Notes: generated from the letters alone by a model not told the origin. 64,000 bases of DNA from Cognatilysobacter bugurensis (GCF_014652095.1 NZ_BMYD01000001.1:1031466-1095465); one strand, 5' to 3'. Shown: positions 35,130-45,178, counted from the first letter of the stretch. Program-made: numbers and translations.

Positions 35130-36494
35130 ATGAAAAAGCAGGAGATCGCGCAGGGCCGGCGGCGTTACGCCGGCCTGGCGAAAACCACGCTGTGCCTGGC
35201 CTTGGCCTCGGTCGTACCGGGCCACTCGAATGCGTTCGACGTCGATTACGAAGTCGGCGTGGCCGCACAGCACAGCGACAACATCGCGCGCCGGGACCAG
35301 GACGAGGTCAGCGACACCGTCGTCGCCCCACGCCTGTGGTTCAGCGCCGAACAAGCTGGCAGCCGCTTGCGGCTGGCGGCTCAGGGCAACGTCGAGTACC
35401 GCACCTACATCGACGACACGTTTGAAGACCAGGTGCGCGGACGTTTCAACGGCCGCCTGGACTGGAGCGTGATTCCGCAGCGCCTGGACTTCGTCGTGCA
35501 GGACTCGCTGAGCCTGCTGCCGGTCAACCAGTTCTCGGCTTTCACGCCTGCGAACGAACAACAGGTCAACGTGTTCGTGGCCGGCCCTACGCTGTACGCC
35601 CGCTTCAGCCCCGTCACCCGCGGCCAGGTCGATTTGCGCTTTATCGACAGCTATGCCGAGGAAAGCCCGGAGTTCGACAGCCAGCGCTACAGCGGCGCGC
35701 TGCGTGTGCTGCATGAGCTCAGCCCGTCATCGAACGTCGGCGTCAACGCCGAAGTCCTCGATGTCGACTTCGACATGCCCAATCGCGCAGCCGACTACCG
35801 GCGGTACGACGGCTATGTGTCGTATGCCGCCGACCGTCGTCGCCTCGACCTCGAGGTGGACCTGGGCTATTCGAAGCTCGAGTCGCGGCGCGCACCGGTC
35901 GCGGGCGTACAGTTCGAAGAGTCCTACCCGCTCGGGCGCATCACGCTCAACTGGCGTGCGTCCGCTCGCAGTGTGTTCGGGGTCACGGTGCGTCATCAGC
36001 TCAGCGATGCCGCGGACTACCTGATCAACACGCGGGACCTCGACTTCGGTCTTGATCGCCGCACGCGCGACTTCAACGACTTCCGTGCCTCGGATTCGAT
36101 CGTCGAGCCGAACGTGTTCCGCGAACGCCTCGTGCGGGCCCGGTATGCGTACGACGGCGCCCGACTGGATCTGCGCGTCGCACCGTTCGAGCGGCGCATG
36201 AGCTACGTCGAAGGCTTTGTCGAAGACCAGCGCCGCAGCGGCGTGATCGCGGACCTGGATTACCGGCTCAAGCCGCGCACGACGTTGTCGGTATACGGGG
36301 CGAACTCGAGCCGCGAGTACCAGATCAGCGGCCGCGAGGACGAGGACTGGACCGCAGGCATCGGCGTCAGCCATCGGTTCACCCGCAAATGGACCGGCCG
36401 CGTGGACCTGGAGCATCGCACCCGCGAGAGCACCGAGCTGGGCCGCAGCTACGACGAGAACGCGGTGATGGTGAGTTTGAGCTACCGCCGCTAA
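35130..36494 (+). CDS. Outer-membrane beta-barrel protein of EPS locus (TIGR03016-like)
   Basis: The 454-residue protein has a signal peptide (cleavage near VPGHSNA-FDV, residue 35) and a chain of alternating-hydrophobicity strands to the end, finishing in SLSYRR. It resembles the outer-membrane protein found in XrtA/PEP-CTERM exopolysaccharide loci. It may act as an exit barrel or partner of the export pore. It starts nine bases after the kinase-like gene. No enzymatic motif is seen. Confidence 0.75.
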   Translation: MKKQEIAQGRRRYAGLAKTTLCLALASVVPGHSNAFDVDYEVGVAAQHSDNIARRDQDEVSDTVVAPRLWFSAEQAGSRLRLAAQGNVEYRTYIDDTFEDQVRGRFNGRLDWSVIPQRLDFVVQDSLSLLPVNQFSAFTPANEQQVNVFVAGPTLYARFSPVTRGQVDLRFIDSYAEESPEFDSQRYSGALRVLHELSPSSNVGVNAEVLDVDFDMPNRAADYRRYDGYVSYAADRRRLDLEVDLGYSKLESRRAPVAGVQFEESYPLGRITLNWRASARSVFGVTVRHQLSDAADYLINTRDLDFGLDRRTRDFNDFRASDSIVEPNVFRERLVRARYAYDGARLDLRVAPFERRMSYVEGFVEDQRRSGVIADLDYRLKPRTTLSVYGANSSREYQISGREDEDWTAGIGVSHRFTRKWTGRVDLEHRTRESTELGRSYDENAVMVSLSYRR

Positions 36495-36567
36495 GCGACG
36501 CGCAAGCGCCGCACGGCGTCATCGGCTCCGCCGGCGACGCCGCTTACGCATTGATGAGGTTTTTCCC

Positions 36568-37704
36568 ATGCTCGAGAGCGTGCTCTGGGCTTCCCTGCTG
36601 ATCCTGGCGTATATCTACGCCGGTTACCCCGTGCTCGCCATGGCGTTCGGGAAGGTGTTCGGCCGCCCTGTCGATCAGGGGGGCTGGACGCCGTCGATCA
36701 CGCTGATCATCACGGCATACAACGAGGAAGCGCACATCGCGGAAAAGCTCCGCAACGTGCTTGAACTCGATTACCCGCCCGATCAGCTCGATGTCATCGT
36801 CGCGTCCGACGGCTCGACGGATGCCACGGACCGCATCGTGCGCGAGTACACGGCGCCGAATGTCCGCCTGCTGCGCGTCGAAGGACGCGTCGGCAAGACC
36901 GGGTCGCAGAACGCGGCGGCCGCCGCCGCGACTGGCGAAATTCTCGTGTTTACCGACGCGACGACGATCCTCGAGTCGAACGCACTGCGTGCGATCGCCC
37001 GCAACTTCCATGATCCGGAAGTGGGCGCCGTGGCAGGCCGCCTCACGTACGTGGCCAAGCAGGACGACGCGACCGGTAAGGGCGGCACGTCCTACTGGGG
37101 CTACGAAACGGCGCTCCGACTGGCCGAAAGCCGGCTCGGTTCGCTGATCGGCGTGAGCGGGTGTCTCTACGGCGTGCGTCGCAGCGCGTATCGACCGATC
37201 GCGCCCGAGCTCATCAGCGATTTCGTCATCGCGATGGTGGTGCGTGAACAGGGCATGCGCACGGTGCTCGAGCCGAACGCGACCTGCTATGAGGACACGC
37301 TCGACCGGCCTGACCAGGAGCTCTCGATGCGCGTGCGGGTCACGCTGCGAAGCCTCTCCGCCCTCGCCGCCCAGCGCCGGTTCCTCAACCCCATGCGATT
37401 CGGCGCGTTTGCGTGGCAGCTGTGGTCACACAAACTGCTGCGGTATCTGTCGCCGCTGTTCTGCACCGCGGCGCTGCTCGCAACCATCGGGCTGGCGCTG
37501 CAAGGCCGGTACCTGTGGATGCTGGCATTGCAGGTGGCCGCGATCATCGCGGGCGGCCTCGGGTTCGTGCAGCTGCGAACGCTCGGTCACTCGCGCGTGC
37601 TCGCAAAGCCGTACTACTTCCTGCTGACGAACCTCGCATCGGCAATCAGCATCGTGCGCTTCCTGCGCGGTGAGAAGGTCATTACTTGGACGCCTGTGCG
37701 TTGA
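36568..37704 (+). CDS. GT2-family membrane glycosyltransferase
   Basis: The 378-residue protein has an N-terminal helix (LLWASLLILAYIYAGYPVLA), a GT-A domain with ITLIITAYNEEAHIAEKL, VIVASDGSTDATD and LVFTDATTILE, an acceptor-side EDTLDRPDQELSMRVRVTLRSL, and two or three C-terminal transmembrane helices. It resembles processive or single-addition GT2 enzymes that work at the membrane. A terminator follows, so it ends the first transcript of the locus. Sugar specificity is unknown. Confidence 0.87.
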   Translation: MLESVLWASLLILAYIYAGYPVLAMAFGKVFGRPVDQGGWTPSITLIITAYNEEAHIAEKLRNVLELDYPPDQLDVIVASDGSTDATDRIVREYTAPNVRLLRVEGRVGKTGSQNAAAAAATGEILVFTDATTILESNALRAIARNFHDPEVGAVAGRLTYVAKQDDATGKGGTSYWGYETALRLAESRLGSLIGVSGCLYGVRRSAYRPIAPELISDFVIAMVVREQGMRTVLEPNATCYEDTLDRPDQELSMRVRVTLRSLSALAAQRRFLNPMRFGAFAWQLWSHKLLRYLSPLFCTAALLATIGLALQGRYLWMLALQVAAIIAGGLGFVQLRTLGHSRVLAKPYYFLLTNLASAISIVRFLRGEKVITWTPVR

Positions 37705-37731
37705 GTAGAGCCGCCTGACGCACAACGACAA

Positions 37732-37755
37732 CGCCGGGCACTGCCCGGCGTTTTT
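37732..37755 (+). terminator. Rho-independent terminator in EPS locus
   Basis: CGCCGGGC, loop ACT, GCCCGGCG and then TTTTT, 28 bases after the GT2 stop. It divides the exopolysaccharide locus into two likely transcription units. The following 37757-38001 contains no gene that I can see and should hold the promoter for the next block. Confidence 0.9.
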
Positions 37756-38001
37756 CGTTATGTGCGCAAGACGATTCGTCTGCGCGTTCGTCGCGGAGAC
37801 CTGCGATTCCGCATCTCGAGTGCGGCCCGCCGCAGCGGCCGACGCAAGTCAATCGTCACTGCGTCGTGAAAATCGCGTCACGGCGCACTGAATTTCCGCA
37901 AACGCGCTGCCTTCCGTTCCGACGCTGCGTGTCCTCGCCCATGCGCGCAGGCCGTTTCGAAAGTTGGGCGTTTACGACACGTCGCCCGGTGCGCCCTCTT
38001 G

Positions 38002-39312
38002 ATGACCCCAATGAATGCCCAACTGAAGCCGTCGCTCGATTCCACCCCATCGTCCCAGCCGCCGAGCGGAGTGCCGCGCGTGGCACCCGCCGCACCGCGG
38101 CGCGTGCTGTACATCGTCTCCGCGTTTCCCGCATGGTCGGAGACGTTCATCGTTCGCGAGGTGCGCACGCTGATTGACGACGGCGTCGACGTCCGCATCC
38201 TGTCGCTCAAGGATCGCTCTGACGGACTCGTGCAGACCGACGCTGCGGCAATGCTTGATCGCGTGCACTGGCCGCAGCCGGCGATGCAGGCCACGCGCCG
38301 CGTGTTGGGCGAGGTGCTTGCGCGACCGGGCCGTATCCTCGGCGCTGCAGCGCGCATCGTCGCAGGCACCTGGCGTGAGCCCGTTTCGATGCTCAAGTCA
38401 CTCGTGGCGTTTGGCCGCGGCCTGGAGCACCTGCACTGGCTGCGGAGTTTCGACCCTGAGCTGATCCACGCGCACTGGGCCACCTACCCGTCCACCGTGG
38501 CCTGGGCACTGGGCCGCGTGCTCGACAGGCCGTTCGGGTTCACCTCGCACGCGCACGACATCTTCCTGCACCGCCATCTGCTGCGCACGAAGCTCGAGGA
38601 TTCTGCGCTGGCAATCACCATCTCCCAGCACAACGTCGAATGGTTCCAGCGCCACGTATCGTCCGAGGCCAACCGCAAACTTCGCGTCGTCCACTGCGGT
38701 GTGGATCTCGACATGCTCGACTGGAAGCCCGGCGGCCGCAGCGACGACCTCATCGTCGCTACTGGGCGCCTGCACCCGATCAAGGGCTTCGACACGCTGA
38801 TCCGCGCGCTCGCACTGCTCGACCAGCGCGGCGCCGCGTTCCGCTGCCGGATCATCGGCGACGGCCCGCTGCGCGATGAGTTGGAGACGCTGATCCGCTC
38901 TCTGGGCCTCGAGAAGCGCGTTGAGCTGGCCGGTGCGCAGCCGCAGGAGGTCGTGCGCGCTTCGTTGGACGAAGCGGCCGTGTTCGCGTTGCCGAGCCAG
39001 GTCTCCGACGACGGCGGCCGCGACGGCATCCCGGTCGCGCTGATGGAGGCAATGGCCTCGGGCTGTCCGGTCGTGAGCTGCCTGACGTCGGGCATTCCCG
39101 AGCTCATCGAGAACGGCGAAGGCGGTCTGCTCGTGCGCGAGCGCGATCCCGCCGCGCTCGCCGACGCATTGCAGCGCCTGCTGTCCGATCGCGCGCTGCG
39201 CGAACGTTTCTCCCGTGCGGCCCGTGACCGCGTCGAGCAGCAGTTCGACGCGCGCACCGAGGCCCGCAAGCTCCACCGACTCATGATGAAGGCCGCCGCC
39301 GATGTCGCCTAA
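38002..39312 (+). CDS. GT4-family glycosyltransferase
   Basis: The 436-residue enzyme has two GT-B halves. The N-terminal half shows YIVSAFPAWSETFIVREVRTL, as in the colanic-acid WcaL-like group, and HAHWATYPSTVAW. The C-terminal half shows GRLHPIKGFDTLIRAL, IIGDGPLRDELE, and EGIPVALMEAMASG-like DGIPVALMEAMASGCPVVS with PELIENGEGG. The start could be 38002 or 38011. It overlaps the next GT by 11 bases. Confidence 0.87.
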   Translation: MTPMNAQLKPSLDSTPSSQPPSGVPRVAPAAPRRVLYIVSAFPAWSETFIVREVRTLIDDGVDVRILSLKDRSDGLVQTDAAAMLDRVHWPQPAMQATRRVLGEVLARPGRILGAAARIVAGTWREPVSMLKSLVAFGRGLEHLHWLRSFDPELIHAHWATYPSTVAWALGRVLDRPFGFTSHAHDIFLHRHLLRTKLEDSALAITISQHNVEWFQRHVSSEANRKLRVVHCGVDLDMLDWKPGGRSDDLIVATGRLHPIKGFDTLIRALALLDQRGAAFRCRIIGDGPLRDELETLIRSLGLEKRVELAGAQPQEVVRASLDEAAVFALPSQVSDDGGRDGIPVALMEAMASGCPVVSCLTSGIPELIENGEGGLLVRERDPAALADALQRLLSDRALRERFSRAARDRVEQQFDARTEARKLHRLMMKAAADVA

Positions 39313-40474
39313 GAAGTTGCTCGTTGTCATCGATGAAATGGAAGTCGGCGGCAGCCAACGCCAGATCGTCCATCTCCTGACCGGCCTCGATCGCGAGCGC
39401 TGGCAGCCCGAGTTGCTGTACTTCCGCAACCATTCGTTCCTGATCGAGCGGTTGAAGGACGCGGGCATCCCGGTCCACCTGGTGCCCAAGCGCGGCCGCA
39501 TCGACACGCGCTTCCTGCGCCAGTTCGCCGCGGTGCTGCGCAATGGCAACTACGATCTCGTGCATTCGTTCTCGCTGACGGCGGAGCTGTGGGCCGTGGT
39601 CGCGAAGGCCATGGCACGCGTGTCGACGCCACTCGTCGCCTCCGAGCGCAACCAGCAGGTGAGCAAGCCCCGTTGGTACTGGCCGATCAAGCGCTTCGTG
39701 ATCACCCGCAGCGCGGGCGTGATCGCGAATTCCGAAGCAGGCGCGCACACCACCGCCAAGCACACCGGCGTTGCGCACGCGTTTTTCGACACGATCCCGA
39801 ACGGGGTTGAGATCCCGGCGCCACTGCCAGAGGCCGACCAGGAGCGCCTACGCGCTGAGATTGGGGCGCCCGAAGGCCGCGCGTTCTGCCTCTACGTCGG
39901 CCGCCTCGTGCCGCAGAAAAACCTGGACTGCCTCGTGCGTGCGCTTGCGCTGCTCGAGCCGGCGCGCCGCCCGTGGGTGGCGCTTGCCGGCGACGGTCCG
40001 CTGCGCAGTCACGTCGAGAGCCTCGCCACCGCGGCGGGCGTGCGCGACGACCTGCACTTCCTGGGCGAGCGCAGCGACGCGACGCGCCTGATGCAGTCGG
40101 CGGACTTTCTGGTGCTCCCCTCGCACCACGAAGGCCTGTCGAACTCGCTGCTCGAATCGATGGCGGCCGCCTGCCCCGTGATCGCCTCCGCGGTCGGCGG
40201 CAGCCCGGAGCTGATCGACCACGGGCGCACGGGCCTTCTGTTCCCGAGCGACGACGAGGCCGCGCTCGCCGAGCGCATTGCCGAACTCGTGGCCGACCCG
40301 GAGCGGCGCGCACGCATCGCACAGGCTGGGCGCGAGTACGTCAGCGCCACCTATGGCATCCCGACACTCGTCGCGCGCACGACTGCGGTGTACGAGCGCT
40401 GCATCCAGCGCAACCGCTCCTGGCAGCAGTCCGCAGGCCTGGTGTCGCGCACCGCCGAGGACAGCCGCACGTGA
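39302..40474 (+). CDS. GT4-family glycosyltransferase
   Basis: The 390-residue retaining transferase starts KKLLVVIDEMEVGGSQRQIVHLL and has the donor-binding half YVGRLVPQKNLDCLVRALALL, LAGDGPLRSHVES and HHEGLSNSLLESMAAACPVIAS. It acts in the cytoplasm on the lipid-linked growing unit. It overlaps the previous gene, and 43 bases separate it from the next. Confidence 0.87.
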   Translation: MSPKKLLVVIDEMEVGGSQRQIVHLLTGLDRERWQPELLYFRNHSFLIERLKDAGIPVHLVPKRGRIDTRFLRQFAAVLRNGNYDLVHSFSLTAELWAVVAKAMARVSTPLVASERNQQVSKPRWYWPIKRFVITRSAGVIANSEAGAHTTAKHTGVAHAFFDTIPNGVEIPAPLPEADQERLRAEIGAPEGRAFCLYVGRLVPQKNLDCLVRALALLEPARRPWVALAGDGPLRSHVESLATAAGVRDDLHFLGERSDATRLMQSADFLVLPSHHEGLSNSLLESMAAACPVIASAVGGSPELIDHGRTGLLFPSDDEAALAERIAELVADPERRARIAQAGREYVSATYGIPTLVARTTAVYERCIQRNRSWQQSAGLVSRTAEDSRT

Positions 40475-40517
40475 TCGCGACCACCGTTGCCACCGTCTCC
40501 GTGCGGGAGGTCCGTCC

Positions 40518-41702
40518 ATGACCGACGGCCCCCGCCTGCATGTGCTCATGATCCTCGACAGCAGCTACCCGCCGCTGCAGGGCGGCGGAACCGAGGCGCA
40601 GGTCCGCACGCTGGCCCGTGGGCTGCGAGCCCGCGGCCACCGGGTGACGGTCTTCGCTCCCGTCGTGCCGCCCGCCGGCAACGGCAACGTCGCCCGCGTC
40701 GACGGCACCCCCGCGTTCCGGCTGCCGTTCCCGAATATCCACTTCATCGGCGGCCTGTGGCTGATGGCCCGGCTTGCGCTGTTCTTGTACGCGCACCGGC
40801 ATCACTACGACGTCTGGCACGTCCACTCGCCCCGTCGCCTCGGTGCCGTCGCTGCGCTGCTCGGCAGCCGCCTGCGTGGACCGCAGGTGGTTGTGAAAGT
40901 GGCGAGCGCGACCGAGCTGGAAACCGGCACGCTCTCGCCGAAGCCGAACTGGATCGGCCGCTTCCAGTATTTCTGCCTGAAGCGCGCGAACGCCTGGCAG
41001 GCGATCAGCCAGCGCATCTGCCGCGGCATTGCTGCGCGCGGGATCCCGGCCGACCGCATCGCCGCCGTGCCCAACGCCTGCGACGTCACCCGCTTCCGAC
41101 CGTCCGAGCGCGCATCCGAAGGCCCAATCCGTTTCCTGTACGTCGGGCGCTTGATCCGTTGCAAGAACCTGCCCCGCCTGCTCGATGCCTTCGCCGAACT
41201 GCTGAAGACGCATCCAAGCGCGCAGCTGCGCATCGTGGGCGGCGGCTCGCAGGACGCACCGCTGCGCGAACACGCGGCGCGATTGAACCTGCAGAACCGC
41301 GTCGAATTCACCGGGCACCGCAACGACGTCGAGGCGCTGATTGCCGACGCCGACATCGGCGTGCTGCCTTCGCTCGTCGAGGGCCTGTCGAACACACTGC
41401 TGGAATGCATGGCCAGCGGTCTGCCGATGGTCGCGAGCCGCATCAGCGGCAGCGAGGACATGGTCAAGCCCGGCGTCAACGGCTGGCTGTTCGACCCTGA
41501 GGACACGGCCGGCCTCACCGCCGCCCTGCGCGCCGCGGCCGACCAGACCGCCGCGCAGCGGCGCGAGTACGGGGTGCAGGCGCGCGCAACGATTGAACAA
41601 ACCTGCGGGCTCGACAGCGTCCTGGATCGGATCCTGACGCTGTACCGCGGAAAACGCATACCGGTGAACGCGGCGATGTCGACCGCACGCGAGGGGGTGT
41701 GA
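40518..41702 (+). CDS. GT4-family glycosyltransferase
   Basis: The 394-residue enzyme starts MTDGPRLHVLMILDSSYPPLQGGGTEAQV after a GGGAGG ribosome site, which fixes 40518. It has VKVASATELETG, YVGRLIRCKNLPRLLDAF, IVGGGSQDAPLRE and VEGLSNTLLECMASGLPMVAS. Its stop is overlapped by the GTG of the polymerase gene. Confidence 0.87.
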   Translation: MTDGPRLHVLMILDSSYPPLQGGGTEAQVRTLARGLRARGHRVTVFAPVVPPAGNGNVARVDGTPAFRLPFPNIHFIGGLWLMARLALFLYAHRHHYDVWHVHSPRRLGAVAALLGSRLRGPQVVVKVASATELETGTLSPKPNWIGRFQYFCLKRANAWQAISQRICRGIAARGIPADRIAAVPNACDVTRFRPSERASEGPIRFLYVGRLIRCKNLPRLLDAFAELLKTHPSAQLRIVGGGSQDAPLREHAARLNLQNRVEFTGHRNDVEALIADADIGVLPSLVEGLSNTLLECMASGLPMVASRISGSEDMVKPGVNGWLFDPEDTAGLTAALRAAADQTAAQRREYGVQARATIEQTCGLDSVLDRILTLYRGKRIPVNAAMSTAREGV

Positions 41703-43048
41703 CCGTGCTTTATCTGCTTCTCGCGCTTGCAATCGTCCTGCTGCCGAACGCCCTGCACGTGTCGCTCGACACGGGCATTCCCGGCCTCAACTTCAGCAAC
41801 CTGCTGTTCCTCGTGTTGCTGGTCGTGCTGCTCTTCAGCACGCGCAGCGCGTCGCCCCGGCACCAGCCGCCGTCCAAGCTCGGCGCGCCGCTGCTGGTCT
41901 TCTTCGCGATCCTCGGGCTCGGTTACTTCACCGCCGGCCCGAGCGAAATGATGACGCCGCTCGAGGACGTCACGCGCCTGAAGAACGCGATCTTCTATCC
42001 GCTTCTGTACTTCGTGTTCCGTCACTGCAAGCAGGACCTCACGCGCACGCGGCAGCTCATCACCCTCGTCGTGATCGTCGCAGCCGTCGCTGCAGTCGAA
42101 GCCATCTCGCAGGGCCTGTCGTACGGCATCGGCGAGTACGTCGAGACGCAGCGCGCCACCGGTCCGTTCGGCGACGCGAACATGGCGAACCGTGCCGGCG
42201 TGTTCTACGCGATGTTCCTGCCGATGCTCGCCGCGATCGCGGTCTTCGACCGCCGCAAGGCGGTGCGCGTCGCGTGCGTCATCGGCTGTCTGTTGCTCGC
42301 CGGCGCGATCCTGCTGACCTATTCGCGCCAGTCCTACCTCATCGCGCTGCTGGGCCTGCTGATCCTGCTCATGCATCGCAGCATCGCCGCCGCGTTGCTC
42401 GCAAGCGTTCTGCTCGTGGCGACCGTGAGCTACCTGCCGGCCAGCGTGGTGCAGCGCGTCGAGGAAACGCGTCGCGTCGATGCCACCGGCGCTGCCACGG
42501 TCGATAACAGCACCTCGAGCCGCCTCGAGATCTGGGACGGCGCGTACAAGATGTGGAAGGAGAACCCCGGCGGCGTCGGTCTGGGCCGGTTCACCACGCA
42601 CATTGGGGACTACGCACCCGAGTACCACGGCCGCGACGCGCACAACGCCTACGTGCTCATCTGGGCGGAACTCGGCCTTATCGGCGTGCTCGTGGTGTTC
42701 TGGCTGCTGTGGCGGATGTGGTCGATCTCCAAGTTCGTCAGGCGCGCATCTCCACCGGGAGACTCCGAGGGGCATGCGATCGCGCTGGGCTTCAAGATCA
42801 CCGTGTTCTCGATGGCATTGAGCAACGTCTACGGCAGCCCGTTCTACGAAGGCCTGATCATGGCGAGCTTCTGGATCCTGTGCGGCCTGGTTGAGCGCTA
42901 CGGCGTGCTCAAGGCAGCAGCGGTGACGGCACAGGAGCCGGTGCCCGCGAGCGCGATGTGGCCGATGGCGCGAGTCGTCGACCGGTTCCCGCTGGCTGCG
43001 CGTACCATGCCGGGTCTGGGCGGTCCGTCGCGACTGCCCCAGAACTGA
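41699..43048 (+). CDS. O-antigen ligase/polymerase (Wzy-like)
   Basis: The 449-residue protein has about eleven transmembrane segments and a large periplasmic loop typical of the Wzy_C family (STSSRLEIWDGAYKMWKENPGGVGLGRFTTHIG, HNAYVLIWAELGLIGV). It should polymerise lipid-linked repeat units in the periplasm. It starts at GTG 41699 (GTGA overlap). A short basic/hydrophobic tail follows the last helix. Confidence 0.87.
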   Translation: MTVLYLLLALAIVLLPNALHVSLDTGIPGLNFSNLLFLVLLVVLLFSTRSASPRHQPPSKLGAPLLVFFAILGLGYFTAGPSEMMTPLEDVTRLKNAIFYPLLYFVFRHCKQDLTRTRQLITLVVIVAAVAAVEAISQGLSYGIGEYVETQRATGPFGDANMANRAGVFYAMFLPMLAAIAVFDRRKAVRVACVIGCLLLAGAILLTYSRQSYLIALLGLLILLMHRSIAAALLASVLLVATVSYLPASVVQRVEETRRVDATGAATVDNSTSSRLEIWDGAYKMWKENPGGVGLGRFTTHIGDYAPEYHGRDAHNAYVLIWAELGLIGVLVVFWLLWRMWSISKFVRRASPPGDSEGHAIALGFKITVFSMALSNVYGSPFYEGLIMASFWILCGLVERYGVLKAAAVTAQEPVPASAMWPMARVVDRFPLAARTMPGLGGPSRLPQN

Positions 43049-43061
43049 TCGCGGAGTCGCC

Positions 43062-44834
43062 ATGGATGGAATGACCGCCCTGCGCCGGAAGTGGGCCGCC
43101 CTGTTGGGCGGCCTGCGTGCCGGCCGCATCGACTGCAGCCCGTCGCCCGTGTGGGAGATCGGCGCGCTCGCGTTGCTGATCGCGCTCGGCCTCGTTGCCG
43201 CGCGCATGCTTCCCGACGAGAGCGTCGGCGAACGAGCCTGGACGCGCGCCGATTCAACGCCTGGGATGTTCGATGCGGTCGCCTCGCCGCGCCCGGCCAT
43301 GGCACGCGATCATTCCCCGATCGCGCGCGCTGCGACCGCAGCAGCACGTGGCGGCACGACGTATTACGTGCGCCCCGATGGCGGCGACGCTGACCAGTGC
43401 GACGGCAAGCACGACGCACCGCATCGCGGATCGAGTCGCGATCGCGCCTGCGCATGGAGCCATCCGTTTGTCGCATTGCCGCCGGCGGGCCGCGCCCGCA
43501 TCGACGGCGGCGACACGCTGTCGATTGGCCGGGGCGAATACATGATGGGCGAAGGCGCGCCGGGCACGGCCGGCTGTGTCGGCGCGAACTGCCACATGAG
43601 TGCAGTGCCGAGCGGTCCGTCCCCGCAGCGGCCGACACGCATCGTCGCCGCGAAGGGCGCCCGTCCGGTCCTGTGGGGCTCAGGCGGCGCGCGGCGCGTC
43701 ATCGATCTCGACAACAGCGCGAACGTCGAGATCGCGGGCCTCGAAATCACAGACCGCAGCGATTGCGCGGCTGGGCATTCGGACAAGGGGGCGGCCTGCC
43801 GCACCGAGCCCCCGCACGGCGACTGGGCGCGCACCGGCCTCTACGCGCGCAATTCGCGCAATGTTCTTCTACGTGACCTTCGCATCCACGGTCTCGCGCA
43901 CACCGGTATCAATGCTGGTGCGTTGCGCGACTGGACCCTCGAGCGTGTGGCGATCAACGCGAATGGGCGCGCGGGCTGGGACGGCAACGTCGGAAAAGGC
44001 AAGAGCTCCAACAGCGGCCGCATCGTGATGCGCGATGTCGAGATCGGCTGGAACGGCTGCGCCGAGCGCTGGCGCACCGATGAGCCGTGGGCCTGCTGGG
44101 CGCAGAAGAGCGGCGGCTACGGCGACGGGCTGGGCACCCAGACCACCGGCGGCGACTGGCTCATCGAAGACGCGCACGTGCACCACAACACGTCCGACGG
44201 TCTCGACTTCCGCTACATGGACGGAGCGGATTCCACGCGCGTGACCGTGCGCCGGCTGTATGCGATCGCGAATGCAGGTAACCAGCTCAAGATTCGCGGC
44301 AACGCGCGCGTCGAGGATTCCGTATTGGTCGGCCGTTGCGCCTTCTTCAAGAGCCGCCGCGATCCCATGCTCGACGGCGACCACTGCCGCGCTGGCGGGA
44401 ACGCACTGCAGCTGGTGCTGACGCCGGGCGATCTCGTCTACGTCGGTAACAACACGATCACCGGCGAAGGCGGCGCGCTCATCGGCGCGAACGAAGGCGA
44501 CTCCAGTGCGCGCATCCGCTTGCAGAACAACGTGCTCGTGGGCGCGCCCACGTTCCGCAAGCCCGGCGTGCGCAGCTCGGCCTACTACGCGAACGAGGCC
44601 CCGGCCGAAGTGAGCTGGGCCGACAACCTCGTCTGGCAGGTCAAGGGCATCGGCTGCCCGGGCAACAGCGAGTGCAACCGCGATCCCCAGCTCACGAACT
44701 CGACGCTGTCGAAGTTCGACGCCACGCCCCGCGCGGGGAGCGCATGGGCAGACAAGGTGGGAGCACCGTCACGTGTCGCGCGTGATCTGCAGCGCCGAAT
44801 GAATGGGACGGCGGGCTCCACGTCGCGTGATTGA
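43062..44834 (+). CDS. Membrane-anchored right-handed beta-helix protein
   Basis: The 590-residue protein has a short cytoplasmic N-terminus, one transmembrane helix (about 31-48, WEIGALALLIALGLVAARM), and a periplasmic beta-helix domain (about 100-570). It shares nearly its whole beta-helix with the next gene: GGTTYYVRPDGGDADQC, GGYGDGLGTQTTGGDWLIED, HHNTSDGLDFRYMDG, and TGEGGALIGANEGDS. Such helices occur in polysaccharide lyases and C5-epimerases, but no catalytic motif could be proved. Its gene follows the polymerase by 13 bases, so a role in modifying or degrading the nascent polymer in the periplasm is inferred. Confidence 0.78.
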   Translation: MDGMTALRRKWAALLGGLRAGRIDCSPSPVWEIGALALLIALGLVAARMLPDESVGERAWTRADSTPGMFDAVASPRPAMARDHSPIARAATAAARGGTTYYVRPDGGDADQCDGKHDAPHRGSSRDRACAWSHPFVALPPAGRARIDGGDTLSIGRGEYMMGEGAPGTAGCVGANCHMSAVPSGPSPQRPTRIVAAKGARPVLWGSGGARRVIDLDNSANVEIAGLEITDRSDCAAGHSDKGAACRTEPPHGDWARTGLYARNSRNVLLRDLRIHGLAHTGINAGALRDWTLERVAINANGRAGWDGNVGKGKSSNSGRIVMRDVEIGWNGCAERWRTDEPWACWAQKSGGYGDGLGTQTTGGDWLIEDAHVHHNTSDGLDFRYMDGADSTRVTVRRLYAIANAGNQLKIRGNARVEDSVLVGRCAFFKSRRDPMLDGDHCRAGGNALQLVLTPGDLVYVGNNTITGEGGALIGANEGDSSARIRLQNNVLVGAPTFRKPGVRSSAYYANEAPAEVSWADNLVWQVKGIGCPGNSECNRDPQLTNSTLSKFDATPRAGSAWADKVGAPSRVARDLQRRMNGTAGSTSRD

Positions 44835-45178
44835 TCCGCGACACGGCGACTGAAATCTCGGTTCGTCAAGACCTGCCGCGGCGCGACACAAACCGCCGCT
44901 CCATTCTGCTTTTCAACTTCGTTTTGTCGCATTGGTCGCGCACCGCCCGGCTTTTCGAGGTGCGCGTCACGTCGTTTTTGTGACAGCGAACAACTCGGAT
45001 GCTTGCCATCCCGGCGCGTTATTTGATCGACGCCCGCTTTTGAAGATGAAAACTCCATAGGTGGACGGCATATGTGAACCGTCCCACAAAAGCCCGTGTC
45101 ATCGCTCCATAGAGTCCGTCGCACCAACAGCGCAGGCCACCGCGCCTGCCCTGCGAACGAACTCTTGTGGAGCTTCCG
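44835..45178. other. Intergenic region between the two beta-helix genes
   Basis: 344 bases without a gene. It is less GC-rich than its surroundings. It holds an inverted repeat at 45061-45087 (GTGGACGG and CCGTCCCAC, one-base bulge), two copies of CTCCATAG (45053 and 45109) and the ribosome site GGAG before 45179. This looks like a separate promoter/leader for the secreted beta-helix gene. No riboswitch consensus was recognised. Confidence 0.5.

Noticed and set aside
32739-35714. A 991-codon open frame on the minus strand across the export genes
   Set aside because: It is antisense to three well-supported EPS genes, has Arg/His/Ala-rich composition and no domain; it results from high GC with few stops.
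40805-43300. An 831-codon minus-strand open frame opposite the polymerase and GT4 genes
   Set aside because: It is antisense to genes with membrane and GT motifs, and has no family features.
44835-45178. A cyclic-di-GMP (GEMM) or other riboswitch in the beta-helix leader
   Set aside because: I looked for conserved core sequences of common riboswitches and found none; only a simple inverted repeat is present.
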